Source: Acidovorax_G lacteus (lineage in GTDB: Bacteria > Pseudomonadota > Gammaproteobacteria > Burkholderiales > Burkholderiaceae_C). Taken from it: a stretch of 64,000 nt of DNA. The notes under the pieces were generated by a model, which saw nothing but the letters and a program-made list of their open reading frames with translations, had not been told where the DNA came from and did not search any database. Numbering within the stretch: position 1 is the stretch's first letter; every line of letters begins with the position of its first letter. A program made the translations under genes and the position numbers. This document shows, piece after piece, positions 7,034 to 15,320 of the stretch. The DNA lies in NCBI RefSeq assembly GCF_039540375.1, contig NZ_BAABEX010000007.1, forward strand, positions 372,001 to 436,000, given 5' to 3'.

Positions 7034-8286
7034 ACGGGCAGAGCTCTTTGGGTCGCGCTGCGGCGCTGGCCCGGCTGGCCTGGCAGTACCTGTGGGCCCG
7101 GCCGCTGACGGCTGTGCTGAACTGGCTCATGCTGTCGCTCGGGCTGGCGGCGGTGACGCTGGTGCTGCTCGTGTCCACCCAGCTTGACCGCGCGTTCGAG
7201 CGCGACCTGCAGGGCATCGACCTCGTGGTCGGTGCCAAGGGCAGCCCGCTCCAGCTCATCCTGTCGGGTGTGTTCCATATCGATGTGCCCACGGGCAACA
7301 TTCCGCTGCGCGAAGTGGAAGCCCTGGCCCAGCACCCCATGGTGGCGCAGGTGATTCCGCTGAGCCTGGGCGACAGCTACCAGGGCTTTCGTATCGTGGG
7401 CACCACGCCCGACTACCTGGCGCTGTATGGCGCGCAGTTTGCGCAAGGCCAGAGCTGGCAGCAGCCGCTGCAGGCCGTGCTGGGCGCGGCGGCAGCGCGT
7501 GGCCTGCAGCGGCCCGACTTGCCAGCCGGCACCTCGCTGGTGGGGGCCACCTTCATCGGCACCCACGGGCTGGGCGGTGGCGGGCATGCACACGGCGACC
7601 ATCCCTACACCGTCACCGGGGTGCTGGCGCCCTGTGGTTGTGCGCTGGATCGGCTGATCCTCACGTCCACCGAATCGGTGTGGGCGGTGCACGAAACCCA
7701 CATGGCCACCGATGCCGAAGACCTGGCCCTGCTGCGCGCCGAGCGGGAAGTCACGGTGGCGCTGGTGCGCTACCGCACGCCCATGGCGGCCGTGAGTCTG
7801 CCCCGGCAGATCAACAGCCAGACCGAGATGCAGGCCGCCGCGCCTGCGCTGGAGGTCACGCGATTGCTCCGTTTGCTGGGCGTCGGGGCCGATGTGTTGC
7901 GGGCCTTTGGGGTCGTTCTGCTGGCAGTGGCTGCGCTCAGCGTGTTCATCGCTCTGTGGAACGCAGTGCGCGAGCGGAGGGCGGACCTGGCCCTGCTGCG
8001 GATGCTGGGCGCTCCGCCCACCCGCATCGCCGGACTGTTGCTGGCCGAGGCGCTGTGGCTGGCGGTGCTGTCTTCCGGCTTTGGCCTGCTGCTGGGGCAT
8101 GCCTTGACCGAAGTGCTGGGCCAGGTCTTGGCCGCTCAGGGCTTGCTGACGGTGACTGGCTGGGCCTGGGTGCCCGAACAAGCGGCAGTGCCACTGATGG
8201 CCACAGGCGTGGCGGTGGTGGCAGCCCTGCTGCCAGCCCTGCAGGCCTATCGCACCGACGTGGGCGACCTGCTGGGCGCCCCCTGA
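7030..8286 (+). CDS. FtsX/LolC-type ABC permease (zinc locus)
   Basis: The 418-residue permease has one N-terminal membrane helix (about 28-50), a large periplasmic domain, and three C-terminal helices (about 295-320, 340-365, 385-410), the MacB/FtsX layout. The periplasmic part contains a short His/Gly-rich loop, HGLGGGGHAHGDHPY near residue 180, which could bind a metal. The region around ALWNAVRERRADLALLRMLGAPP is the typical FtsX coupling segment. It is translationally coupled to the ATPase gene. The likely role is a mechanotransmission-type complex helping zinc handling in the envelope; the exact cargo is unknown. Confidence 0.88.
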   Translation: MNGQSSLGRAAALARLAWQYLWARPLTAVLNWLMLSLGLAAVTLVLLVSTQLDRAFERDLQGIDLVVGAKGSPLQLILSGVFHIDVPTGNIPLREVEALAQHPMVAQVIPLSLGDSYQGFRIVGTTPDYLALYGAQFAQGQSWQQPLQAVLGAAAARGLQRPDLPAGTSLVGATFIGTHGLGGGGHAHGDHPYTVTGVLAPCGCALDRLILTSTESVWAVHETHMATDAEDLALLRAEREVTVALVRYRTPMAAVSLPRQINSQTEMQAAAPALEVTRLLRLLGVGADVLRAFGVVLLAVAALSVFIALWNAVRERRADLALLRMLGAPPTRIAGLLLAEALWLAVLSSGFGLLLGHALTEVLGQVLAAQGLLTVTGWAWVPEQAAVPLMATGVAVVAALLPALQAYRTDVGDLLGAP

Positions 8287-8329
8287 CGTTCCGCTTCCTT
8301 TTCTAACCCTTTATTTCGAGGAGCCTTCC

Positions 8330-8599
8330 ATGACCCATCTGACCACCTGGAGCCGCTGGCTGGGTATTGCCGCCGGCCTGCTGCTGGCCGCTGCGACGGC
8401 CCACGCCCAACAGGGCGGACATAGCGACAAGGAAATCCGGGCCGATATCGAACGCCATCGCGCCATGGCCGCTGCGCACGAGGCGGCTGCCAAATGTCTC
8501 GAATCCGGCAAGGGCCATGACCAGTGCCAGAAAGAACTGCAGGCTGCCTGCAAAAACCTGGCGATTGGCAAGTACTGCGGCATGCGCCATGTGCACTGA
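8330..8599 (+). CDS. Small secreted Cys/His-containing protein of the zinc locus
   Basis: An 89-residue protein with a clear signal peptide (residues 1-26, cut after AHA). The mature part is about 63 residues, mostly helical, with four cysteines (56, 66, 74, 83) and a C-terminal HVH. The cysteine spacing suggests two disulfides clamping a helical hairpin, or a metal site. An AGGAG ribosome-binding site precedes the ATG. It lies 43 bp after the permease gene and before the DUF3299 gene, so it is probably a periplasmic partner of this transporter. I do not recognise a named family. Confidence 0.7.
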   Translation: MTHLTTWSRWLGIAAGLLLAAATAHAQQGGHSDKEIRADIERHRAMAAAHEAAAKCLESGKGHDQCQKELQAACKNLAIGKYCGMRHVH

Positions 8600-8621
8600 G
8601 GCGTCTTGCCAACCCGGACGG

Positions 8622-9221
8622 ATGGCACAGGACCCAAGCGTTAGCCCCCAGAGGCGATCTCGCGTTGATGGGGGGTGGCACAGGGTCGCCGTTAGCCTGA
8701 GTGTGGCCTTGTTCGGGGCCAGCCTGGGGTTCAGCGCGCATGCCCAACCCGAGGGCGGCAGCAACGCTCCGGTGCTGAGTTCCCCCTTGCCCGGCCCGGC
8801 CATGGCCGCCTCGGGTGCGGGCTACCACAGCCCACAGAGCCCTATCGCGCCGCTGCCGCAGCGAAACGACGTGGTACCGTGGTCGGTGCTGGCCGATGTG
8901 ACGCGCCAAACCACCAAAACCCGCATCCTGCCCGTGTTCAATGCACGCCAGCAGGCCATGCACCAGACCGTACAGCGTGTCCAGGGCTTCATGATGCCGC
9001 TGGACTCGCGCCGTACCCAGCGGCACTTCCTGCTCACGTCGGTGCCATTGACTTGCTCGTTCTGCATTCCAGGCGGCCCGGAAAGCATGGTCGAAGTCAA
9101 GGCCAAGACGCCTGTGCGCTATTCCATCGAACCCGTGGTGGTCGAGGGACGGTTTGAGGTGTTGACCCACGACCCGTACGGCTTGTTCTACCGCATCACC
9201 GATGCGGTGCCGGTGGAATAA
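8622..9221 (+). CDS. DUF3299 periplasmic protein (zinc locus)
   Basis: A 199-residue protein with an N-terminal signal peptide (VAVSLSVALFGASLGFSAHA, predicted cut before QPEGG). The core carries the DUF3299 hallmark: a strand, then PLTCSFCIPGGPESMVEVK with a CxxC pair near residues 145-148. DUF3299 proteins regularly accompany MacB-type zinc-responsive ABC pairs; their biochemical role is unknown. An in-frame ATG at 8589 overlapping the preceding stop is also possible; 8622 is preferred because the signal peptide n-region is then of normal length. Confidence 0.8.
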   Translation: MAQDPSVSPQRRSRVDGGWHRVAVSLSVALFGASLGFSAHAQPEGGSNAPVLSSPLPGPAMAASGAGYHSPQSPIAPLPQRNDVVPWSVLADVTRQTTKTRILPVFNARQQAMHQTVQRVQGFMMPLDSRRTQRHFLLTSVPLTCSFCIPGGPESMVEVKAKTPVRYSIEPVVVEGRFEVLTHDPYGLFYRITDAVPVE

Positions 9222-9237
9222 GCACCGGACACCGCGC

Positions 9238-9630
9238 ATGCACGCAGCCCGTCTCATGGTGCGCGACACACCGCGCCTGCACCGCGGTGTTTGGCTGCTG
9301 CTGTGGCTGGCGCTGTGCATGGCCCCGTGGGTGGGGCGCTTGCATCAGGTGTTGCATGCGCCGGGGGGGCATACGCCACACGGCACCACTGTGGCGATGC
9401 CGCATGGCCACGCCGGTGAGCATGCACACGACATCTGGCACGGGCACGACAGCAATGACTGCCGCTTGCTGGACCACCTGGCCCTGGCCGACGCGCTGTG
9501 CAGCACTGCGCTGCAGCAGCCGCCCTCAAGCGACCCAGGCGCCCAGGTCGCAGCGCACTCACCCGGCGTACTGCTGGTGCGGCTGCGCGGTTTTGAGGCG
9601 CGTGCACCGCCGACAACGCATCGGGCCTGA
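9238..9630 (+). CDS. His-rich DUF2946-like protein (zinc locus)
   Basis: This 130-residue protein has an N-terminal membrane or signal segment (GVWLLLWLALCMAPWVG). A histidine-rich middle follows (HQVLHAPGGHTPHG, HGHAGEHAHDIWHGHD), then DCRLLDHLALADAL and a C-terminal FEARAPP. The Cys-Leu-x-Asp block and the ARAPP ending are features I associate with DUF2946 proteins, which often sit beside TonB receptors for copper or zinc. It probably binds zinc in the periplasm. The start at 9238 is 17 bp after the DUF3299 stop. In the related P. aeruginosa cluster a His-rich DUF2796 protein fills a similar place. Confidence 0.65.
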   Translation: MHAARLMVRDTPRLHRGVWLLLWLALCMAPWVGRLHQVLHAPGGHTPHGTTVAMPHGHAGEHAHDIWHGHDSNDCRLLDHLALADALCSTALQQPPSSDPGAQVAAHSPGVLLVRLRGFEARAPPTTHRA

Positions 9631-9742
9631 AGCGCCCCCGCCTCGATGCACTGCACATCGCAAGCCCAACCTGCCCCGTACGGACAGGCCGTGGGCTGCG
9701 GCGCGCCGCCCCTGGGCTGCGCCCAATTGCTCCTGATTTGAT

Positions 9743-9775
9743 AGCTGCTCGTGCTTGATTAGCAAGCACGAAAGC
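9743..9775 (+). repeat. Dispersed palindromic element, copy 2
   Basis: The core AGCTGCTCGTGCTT, a 7-base loop, then AAGCACGAAAGC, preceded by TGATTTGAT. It lies between the DUF2946-like gene and znuD, so it interrupts the otherwise tight zinc operon and may end the first transcript. Confidence 0.8.
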
Positions 9776-9842
9776 CCTATTTCCACTCTCAAACGACTGG
9801 CGTGCCTCGAATGGGCACCCGCCGGTCATGCAAGGTTTACCC

Positions 9843-11984
9843 ATGTCGAGGATTGTTGTGTCCCCATTGCACGCAGCCGCACCGCTGCGCGCGGCCCAGG
9901 CTGGCGTGCATCGCCAGGCCCTTTTGTTGCCCACGGCGTTGGCCGCTTGGCTGGCCTGCTGCTCCAGCGCTTCGGCGCAGACGCCCCCACCCGCAGCCCC
10001 TGCGGCACTGCCGGAAGTCACCGTCACCTCCAGTGGCCTATCGCTCGGGGCTACAGAGATGACCACGCCCGTATCGGTGCTCGAAGGCGACACCCTGGTG
10101 CGCCAGCGGGCCGCCACGCTGGGCGAGACGCTGGAATCTGAGCCCGGCGTGCAGGCCACGCACTTTGGTGCCGGTGCAAGCCGCCCCATCGTGCGCGGCA
10201 TGGACGGTCCGCGCGTACAGATCGTGTCGGACGGAGCCGAACTGCACGATGCCTCGACCGTGAGCCCCGACCATGCCGTGGCCAGCGAACCCCTGCTGGC
10301 GCGGCAAATTGAGGTGCTGCGCGGCCCGTCCGCGCTGGTGCACAGCGCCGGCGCCGTAGGCGGCGTGGTCAACGTGCTCGATGGCCGCGTGCCCACCCAG
10401 CGTCCGGCCAAAGCCGTGGAAGGCAGTGCCGAGCTGCGCGCCGCCAGCGCTGCAGGGGAGGGCGCGGCTGCGTTCGAGCTGACCACGGGCGCAGGCCCGC
10501 TGGTACTGCATGCCGAAGGCGCGCGCCGCAGCGCGGGCGACTACCGCGTGGGCAAGGGCTGGTCTCCCGAAGGCTCCATGCTCCGCCGGGTGCCCGGCAG
10601 CTTCAGCCGCGGTGACACCGGCAGCGTGGGTCTGTCGTGGGTGGGCGATGCGGGCTACCTGGGCCTGGCCTTCACCCGACAGACCGCACGCTACGGGCTG
10701 CCAGGGCATCAGCATGGGCTGGAACACTGCCACACCCATGGCAGCCAGTTGCACTGCGGCGTGCACGCCACACCGCTGGTAGACAAGGCCGAGGACGACC
10801 ATGACCACGATCACTCGGATGTGCCCGTGGTCGATTTGCTGAGCGAGCGGGTGGATCTGCGTGGCGAATGGCGTCGCCCCGCGCCAGGCATTGCCGCGCT
10901 GCGCCTGCGCGCAGGCAGCACCGATTACCGGCACGACGAACTGGAAGGCGGCGTGGCCGCCACCACCTTCCGCAACCGCGCGCACGATCTGCGCCTGGAA
11001 CTGCAACACGAGCCCATCGCCGGGCTGCGGGGTCTGGTGGGTGTGCACACGGTGCAACGGCGCTTTCGGGCCGACGGTGAAGAGGCTTACGTATTGCCCA
11101 CCGAAACCCGCCGCACCGGCGTGTTTTGGCTCGAAGAGTACCGCTGGCAGCAGTGGCGCTTCGAGGCCGCATTGCGCCACGACCAGCAGACCAGCGAAGA
11201 GATTGAATCGCGCACCCGCCGCAGCCACAGCGGCACATCGGCCTCGCTGGGCGCGGTGTGGAATTTCACGCCTGGCTGGGCGCTGGCCACGAGCTGGACA
11301 CGCGCCCACCGCGCGCCCACGGCCGAAGAGCTGTACGCCCGCGGCCTGCACCTGGCCACCCGCACCTACGAGCGCGGCGATGCCAACCTGCGCAGCGAGG
11401 TGTCCAACAACTTCGACATCGGCCTGCGCAAAACAGCCGGCGACACCACGTTTGCCGTCAGCGCCTTCCGCAACCGCATCGGCCGCTACATCTACGGCCG
11501 CACACTGGATGTGGTCGATGGCCTGCAACTGCTGCAGTACAGCCAGCAGGACGCTGTGTTCACCGGCCTTGAGGGTCAGGTGCGCCAGCGCCTGAACCGC
11601 CACTGGGGCGTGGATTGGGGTGTGGGACTGTTCGGCGACGTGGTGCGCGCGCGCCTGGCCGACGGCAGTGCACTGCCGCGCATCGCGCCCGCCCGCCTGG
11701 GCGTGCGGCTGGATGGCGAGTGGGGCGCTTGGCAAGGGCAGGTGGAATGGGTGCAGGTGTCCAGCCAGCGCCGTGTGGCCGCGCTGGAGACCGCCACGCC
11801 CGGCTACGGCATGCTCAACGCAGGGCTGGCATGGCGCGGGCAATGGCAGGGCACGCCCTGGCAGGTGTACCTCAAGGGCCAGAACCTGACCAACCGCCTG
11901 GCCTACGCGCACACGTCCTACATCAAGACCGATGCGCCGCTGCGCGGGCGCAACTTGGTGGCAGGGGTGCGCGTGGATTTCTGA
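9843..11984 (+). CDS. znuD: TonB-dependent zinc receptor, ZnuD-type
   Basis: This 713-residue outer-membrane receptor has a signal peptide ending in ASAQ near residue 37 and a plug domain (about 45-160: LPEVTVTSSGLSL, the conserved VRGMDGPRVQIVSDGAE and EVLRGPSALVHSAGAVGGVVNV). A 22-strand barrel follows and ends in VRVDF with a terminal Phe. One loop near residues 286-325 is packed with His, Cys and Asp (HQHGLEHCHTHG, DDHDHDHSD), as in zinc receptor ZnuD. Transport depends on TonB/ExbBD encoded elsewhere. An upstream ATG at 9828 is possible; AAGG with good spacing favours 9843. It belongs with the preceding zinc genes. Confidence 0.9.
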   Translation: MSRIVVSPLHAAAPLRAAQAGVHRQALLLPTALAAWLACCSSASAQTPPPAAPAALPEVTVTSSGLSLGATEMTTPVSVLEGDTLVRQRAATLGETLESEPGVQATHFGAGASRPIVRGMDGPRVQIVSDGAELHDASTVSPDHAVASEPLLARQIEVLRGPSALVHSAGAVGGVVNVLDGRVPTQRPAKAVEGSAELRAASAAGEGAAAFELTTGAGPLVLHAEGARRSAGDYRVGKGWSPEGSMLRRVPGSFSRGDTGSVGLSWVGDAGYLGLAFTRQTARYGLPGHQHGLEHCHTHGSQLHCGVHATPLVDKAEDDHDHDHSDVPVVDLLSERVDLRGEWRRPAPGIAALRLRAGSTDYRHDELEGGVAATTFRNRAHDLRLELQHEPIAGLRGLVGVHTVQRRFRADGEEAYVLPTETRRTGVFWLEEYRWQQWRFEAALRHDQQTSEEIESRTRRSHSGTSASLGAVWNFTPGWALATSWTRAHRAPTAEELYARGLHLATRTYERGDANLRSEVSNNFDIGLRKTAGDTTFAVSAFRNRIGRYIYGRTLDVVDGLQLLQYSQQDAVFTGLEGQVRQRLNRHWGVDWGVGLFGDVVRARLADGSALPRIAPARLGVRLDGEWGAWQGQVEWVQVSSQRRVAALETATPGYGMLNAGLAWRGQWQGTPWQVYLKGQNLTNRLAYAHTSYIKTDAPLRGRNLVAGVRVDF

Positions 11985-11994
11985 GGCCGCTCGC

Positions 11995-12014
11995 GTGGGG
12001 CTTTCGGGCCCCAC
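11995..12014. terminator. Possible hairpin terminator after znuD
   Basis: A 7-bp perfect stem (GTGGGGC with GCCCCAC) around a 6-base loop begins 10 bp after the znuD stop. No clear T-run follows. Confidence 0.35.
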
Positions 12015-12093
12015 GGCCCGCCATGTGCGCCACACTCCGCCCAACCTGGTGGGGGCGGAGTGTGTGCTGCGCCTCAATTGCTATAAATGCAGT

Positions 12094-12127
12094 AGCTGCT
12101 TGTGCTTGATTGATAAGCACGAGCAGC
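12094..12127 (+). repeat. Dispersed palindromic element, copy 3
   Basis: The core AGCTGCTTGTGCTT, loop GATTGAT, AAGCACGAGCAGC forms a long stem with one G-T pair. The upstream flank is CAATTGCTATAAATGCAGT. It lies 109 bp after znuD and before chrA. Confidence 0.85.
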
Positions 12128-12263
12128 CGTTTCCGGTCTGATCGTTCACGCAGCCGCGGGTTGCCTTCCACGGCAGTGGCATGAACCGACACGCCGCTGT
12201 GGCAGAGTGCGGCCTCCACAGCTTGATGGCCTTGTGGCAGCCTGGCCGCTGCCTTGGCATCGC

Positions 12264-13499
12264 ATGACAGACCCTTCATCTTCCGACACACGCAACACCG
12301 ACGCGCACGACCGCAGCGCCTGGGCGGTGTTTTGCGTGTTCCTGCGCCTGGGCCTTACAGCGTTCGGCGGGCCGGTGGCGCACCTCGGCTACTTTCGGGC
12401 CGAACTGGTGGAGCGCCGCCGCTGGCTAGACGAGCGCGCCTATGCCAACCTGGTCGCGCTGTGCCAATTCATGCCCGGCCCGGCGAGCAGCCAGGTGGGC
12501 ATGGCCCTGGGCCTGATGCGCGCGGGTTACGCGGGGGCGCTGGCTGCGTGGGTGGGTTTCACGCTGCCTTCGGCGGTGTTGCTGGCACTGCTGGGCATGG
12601 GGCTTGCCACAGGGATGGTGAACTTGCCTGCGGGTATGGTGCAAGGGCTCAAGCTGGCAGCCGTGGCGGTGGTGGCGCAGGCCGTCTGGGGCATGGGCCG
12701 CAGCCTGTGTGAGGGCCGTGAGCGCATCACGCTGATGGCGCTGTCGGCCGCTGCCACGCTGTGCTGGCCTGGTGCCATGGTGCAACTGGGCACGCTCGCG
12801 CTGGCGGCGTTCTACGGCATGGCGCGCTGGGGCCGCCATGTGCCCGCTCAACCGCCCGGCACAGCCCATCCGCTGACGACCTTGAGCCGTCGCGCGGGCT
12901 TGGTGTGGCTCTTGCTGGGTGTGGCTTTGCTTCTGGTACTGCCGCTGGCGGCCCAGGCGGCGCCGGGCTCGCTCTGGGCGGTGGCCGATGCGTTCTACCG
13001 CGCCGGTGCCCTTGTGTTTGGCGGGGGCCACGTGGTGCTGCCGCTGCTGCAGGCCGAAGTGGTCGATGGCGGCTGGCTTGGCGCCGACACCTTTCTCGCG
13101 GGCTACGGCGCCGCCCAGGCGGTGCCTGGCCCGCTGTTCACGTTTGCCACCTTTATTGGCGCTGCCTTGCCTGCGGGGCAGGGCGGCTGGCTGGGGGCGC
13201 TGGTCTGTACGGTGGCGATTTTTGCGGCAGGCTTTTGCTGGGTGCTCGGGGCATTGCCCTTCTGGCAGCGCCTGCAACACCGGCCGGGGGCGCGTGCAGC
13301 CCTGTCGGGCGTGAACGCGGCCGTGGTGGGCCTGCTACTGGCGGCGCTGTACGACCCGGTCGTGACCTCAGCCATCCACGCGCCGCGCGATGTGGCGCTG
13401 GCGCTGGCCGCGTTTGTGGCCCTGCTGCACTGGAAGGCCCCGCCCTGGGCAGTGGTGCTGGCCTGCGCCTTGGCGGGCGGGCTGCTCGGCGCGGCCTGA
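12264..13499 (+). CDS. chrA: Chromate transporter ChrA, two-domain
   Basis: This 411-residue membrane protein has two homologous CHR domains. The first carries AFGGPVAHLGYFRAELVERRRWLDE (from residue 33) and CQFMPGPASSQ. The second repeats the pattern as LVFGGGHVVLPLLQAEVV and AQAVPGPLFTFATFIG. Long-chain ChrA proteins expel chromate using the proton motive force. Length and domain duplication match the family. The ATG at 12264 is the first start close to the conserved part; an upstream in-frame start at 12207 lacks similarity. No chrB-like regulator is adjacent, so the substrate in this strain is assumed from the family. Confidence 0.87.
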   Translation: MTDPSSSDTRNTDAHDRSAWAVFCVFLRLGLTAFGGPVAHLGYFRAELVERRRWLDERAYANLVALCQFMPGPASSQVGMALGLMRAGYAGALAAWVGFTLPSAVLLALLGMGLATGMVNLPAGMVQGLKLAAVAVVAQAVWGMGRSLCEGRERITLMALSAAATLCWPGAMVQLGTLALAAFYGMARWGRHVPAQPPGTAHPLTTLSRRAGLVWLLLGVALLLVLPLAAQAAPGSLWAVADAFYRAGALVFGGGHVVLPLLQAEVVDGGWLGADTFLAGYGAAQAVPGPLFTFATFIGAALPAGQGGWLGALVCTVAIFAAGFCWVLGALPFWQRLQHRPGARAALSGVNAAVVGLLLAALYDPVVTSAIHAPRDVALALAAFVALLHWKAPPWAVVLACALAGGLLGAA

Positions 13500-13637
13500 C
13501 GCCTGCGCGGGCCGTGATGTCGGGCCTGCCGCTCCGGTATGCGTGCGCAGGCGGCCGGGCTGCCCGTATCGGCGCACAATCGCAGCCTTTGCATGACGGC
13601 TGTAGCGGGCCCGCTCCGCCGCAGCCATGAATCGCCC

Positions 13638-14591
13638 GTGAATTCCCCTGTTGTTGCGTCTTTGGTGCCGGTGGTGCTGTTCATCGCCATCGGCTATGTG
13701 GTCGGCCTGCGTGGCTGGATCCGTGCGGGTTCGGTCAAGGACCTGTCCAACCTCGTGTTCATGGTGCTCACACCCGCGCTGCTCTTTCGCACCATGGGAC
13801 AGGTGCGCATCGAAGACCTGGATTTCGGCCCCATCGGTGTGTACTTTGCCGCCGCGGGGCTGGTGTTTGCGGGCACCATGCTGCGCCAGGGCTTCAGCAG
13901 CCTGGCGGCAGCGCGCGCGCTGGCCAACACGTTCAGCAACACCATCATGATCGGCGTGCCGCTGGTGGGCCTGGCCTTTGGACAGCAGGGACTGGTGACG
14001 CTGTTCACGCTGATTTCAGTGCACGCGCTCATCCTGCTCACGGCCGCAACGGTGGTATTTGAACTGGCCGTGGCCCGCGAGAAGGCCGGGCAGCCCGACC
14101 ATGTGGCGCTGCCGCTGTGGCGCACGGTGCTGCAGGCGGTGCGCAACGGCATCGTGCATCCGGTGCCGCTGCCCATCATTGCAGGCCTTCTGTTTGCGCA
14201 AACGGGCCTGCCGATTCCTGATGTCATCGACAAACCGCTGCAACTGCTGGGCCAGGCGCTGGGCCCGCTGGCGCTGCTGCTGGTGGGCGTGACGCTGGCG
14301 TTTACCAAGGTGGGCGGGTTTTTCAAGGCCGCGCTGCAGATTGCGCTGGTCAAAAACATCGCCATGCCGCTGGTGCTGGCGGCCTTGGGCTGGGCCCTCG
14401 GGCTGTCGGGCCTGTCGCTGGCGGTGATGATCGTCGCGGCCTCGCTGCCCGTAGGGGCCAACGTGTTCCTGTTTGCCCAGCGCTACGAGGTTGCGCAGGA
14501 CGAAGTCACGGCCAGCGTGGCCGTTTCCACGGCGCTGGGGTTGGCGACCACCCCGGTGGTGCTGTGGGCCGTGACACGCTGGGTGGCCTGA
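13638..14591 (+). CDS. AEC-family transporter (auxin efflux carrier-like)
   Basis: The protein of about 317 residues has ten hydrophobic segments arranged as two groups of five, the AEC (auxin efflux carrier) layout. Family blocks include LSNLVFMVLTPALLFRTM, NTFSNTIMIGVPLVGLAFG and the late ASLPVGANVFLFAQRYE. Bacterial members move malonate, malate or other organic acids; the substrate is unknown here. The start is uncertain: a GTG at 13638 puts the first helix at the N-terminus, whereas an ATG at 13593 would add 15 residues. It converges with pdxH, 27 bp between stops. Confidence 0.82.
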   Translation: MNSPVVASLVPVVLFIAIGYVVGLRGWIRAGSVKDLSNLVFMVLTPALLFRTMGQVRIEDLDFGPIGVYFAAAGLVFAGTMLRQGFSSLAAARALANTFSNTIMIGVPLVGLAFGQQGLVTLFTLISVHALILLTAATVVFELAVAREKAGQPDHVALPLWRTVLQAVRNGIVHPVPLPIIAGLLFAQTGLPIPDVIDKPLQLLGQALGPLALLLVGVTLAFTKVGGFFKAALQIALVKNIAMPLVLAALGWALGLSGLSLAVMIVAASLPVGANVFLFAQRYEVAQDEVTASVAVSTALGLATTPVVLWAVTRWVA

Positions 14592-14618
14592 CGGTCTGGT
14601 CGCCACAGCGGCAGCGGC

Positions 14619-15260
14619 TCAGGGGGCGAGGCGCTCGCGCACCCACTGGCCCGCTGCGTCCAGGCGGTAGTGCAGCCGGTCGTGCAAGCGGCTTTTGCGG
14701 CCCTGCCAGAACTCCCACTGGTCGGGCTTGAGCCGGTAGCCGCCCCAGTGCGGCGGGCGCGGCGGGTTGAGCAGAAACTGCGCGCCGTACTTGGCCGCAT
14801 TGGCCACGAGCACGCCGCGGCCTTCAATCACTTGGCTTTGCGGGCTGGCCCAGGCGCCAATGCGCGAATCGAGCGGGCGACTGTGGAAGTAAGCATCGCT
14901 CTCGTCGGCATCGACCTTTTCGACCACGCCCTCGATGCGCACCACGCGCTCCAGCTCCACCCAATGGAATTGCAGCGCCGCGTACGGGTTGCCCGCGAGC
15001 TGCCGGCCCTTGCGGCTCTCGTAATTGGTGTACCAGACGATGCCGCGCGCGTCGTAGCCCTTGATCAGCACCACGCGGGTGCTGGGCCGCAGGTCGCTGC
15101 CCACGGTGGCCAGCGTCATGGCGTTGGGCTCAGGCACCTCGGCGTTGATGGCTTCCTGCAGCCACTGGTCGAACTGTTGCAGCGGATCGGCATGCGAGGC
15201 GTCCTCGTTGAGTTCGGCACGCTCGTAGCTTTTGCGCAGGTCGGCGATGGAAGATTTCAT
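14619..15260 (-). CDS. pdxH: Pyridoxine/pyridoxamine 5'-phosphate oxidase
   Basis: This 213-residue FMN enzyme makes pyridoxal 5'-phosphate, the last step of vitamin B6 synthesis and salvage. Diagnostic blocks are IADLRKSYERAELNE at the N-terminus, AMTLATVGSDLRPSTRVVLIKGYD, FYTN-like WYTNYESRKGRQL, the SRIGAWASPQSQVI block and the C-terminal WGGYRLKPDQWEFWQGRKSRLHDR. The start at 15260 gives the family's usual N-terminus; the frame continues upstream to 15293 without similarity. The gene is divergent from the MobA-like gene with 60 bp between starts. Confidence 0.93.
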   Translation of the reverse strand: MKSSIADLRKSYERAELNEDASHADPLQQFDQWLQEAINAEVPEPNAMTLATVGSDLRPSTRVVLIKGYDARGIVWYTNYESRKGRQLAGNPYAALQFHWVELERVVRIEGVVEKVDADESDAYFHSRPLDSRIGAWASPQSQVIEGRGVLVANAAKYGAQFLLNPPRPPHWGGYRLKPDQWEFWQGRKSRLHDRLHYRLDAAGQWVRERLAP

Positions 15261-15320
15261 GCCCCGCATTGTGCCCGCGGCGTGCGCAGCCATGGGGCCG
15301 GGCGGGTAGCATGTCCCACC

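Noticed and set aside
10038..12077. Long open frame (679 codons) on the minus strand opposite znuD
   Set aside because: It is the shadow of a GC-rich coding strand. Its residues are low-complexity Ala/Arg/His with no family likeness, while the plus-strand frame has all TonB-receptor motifs.
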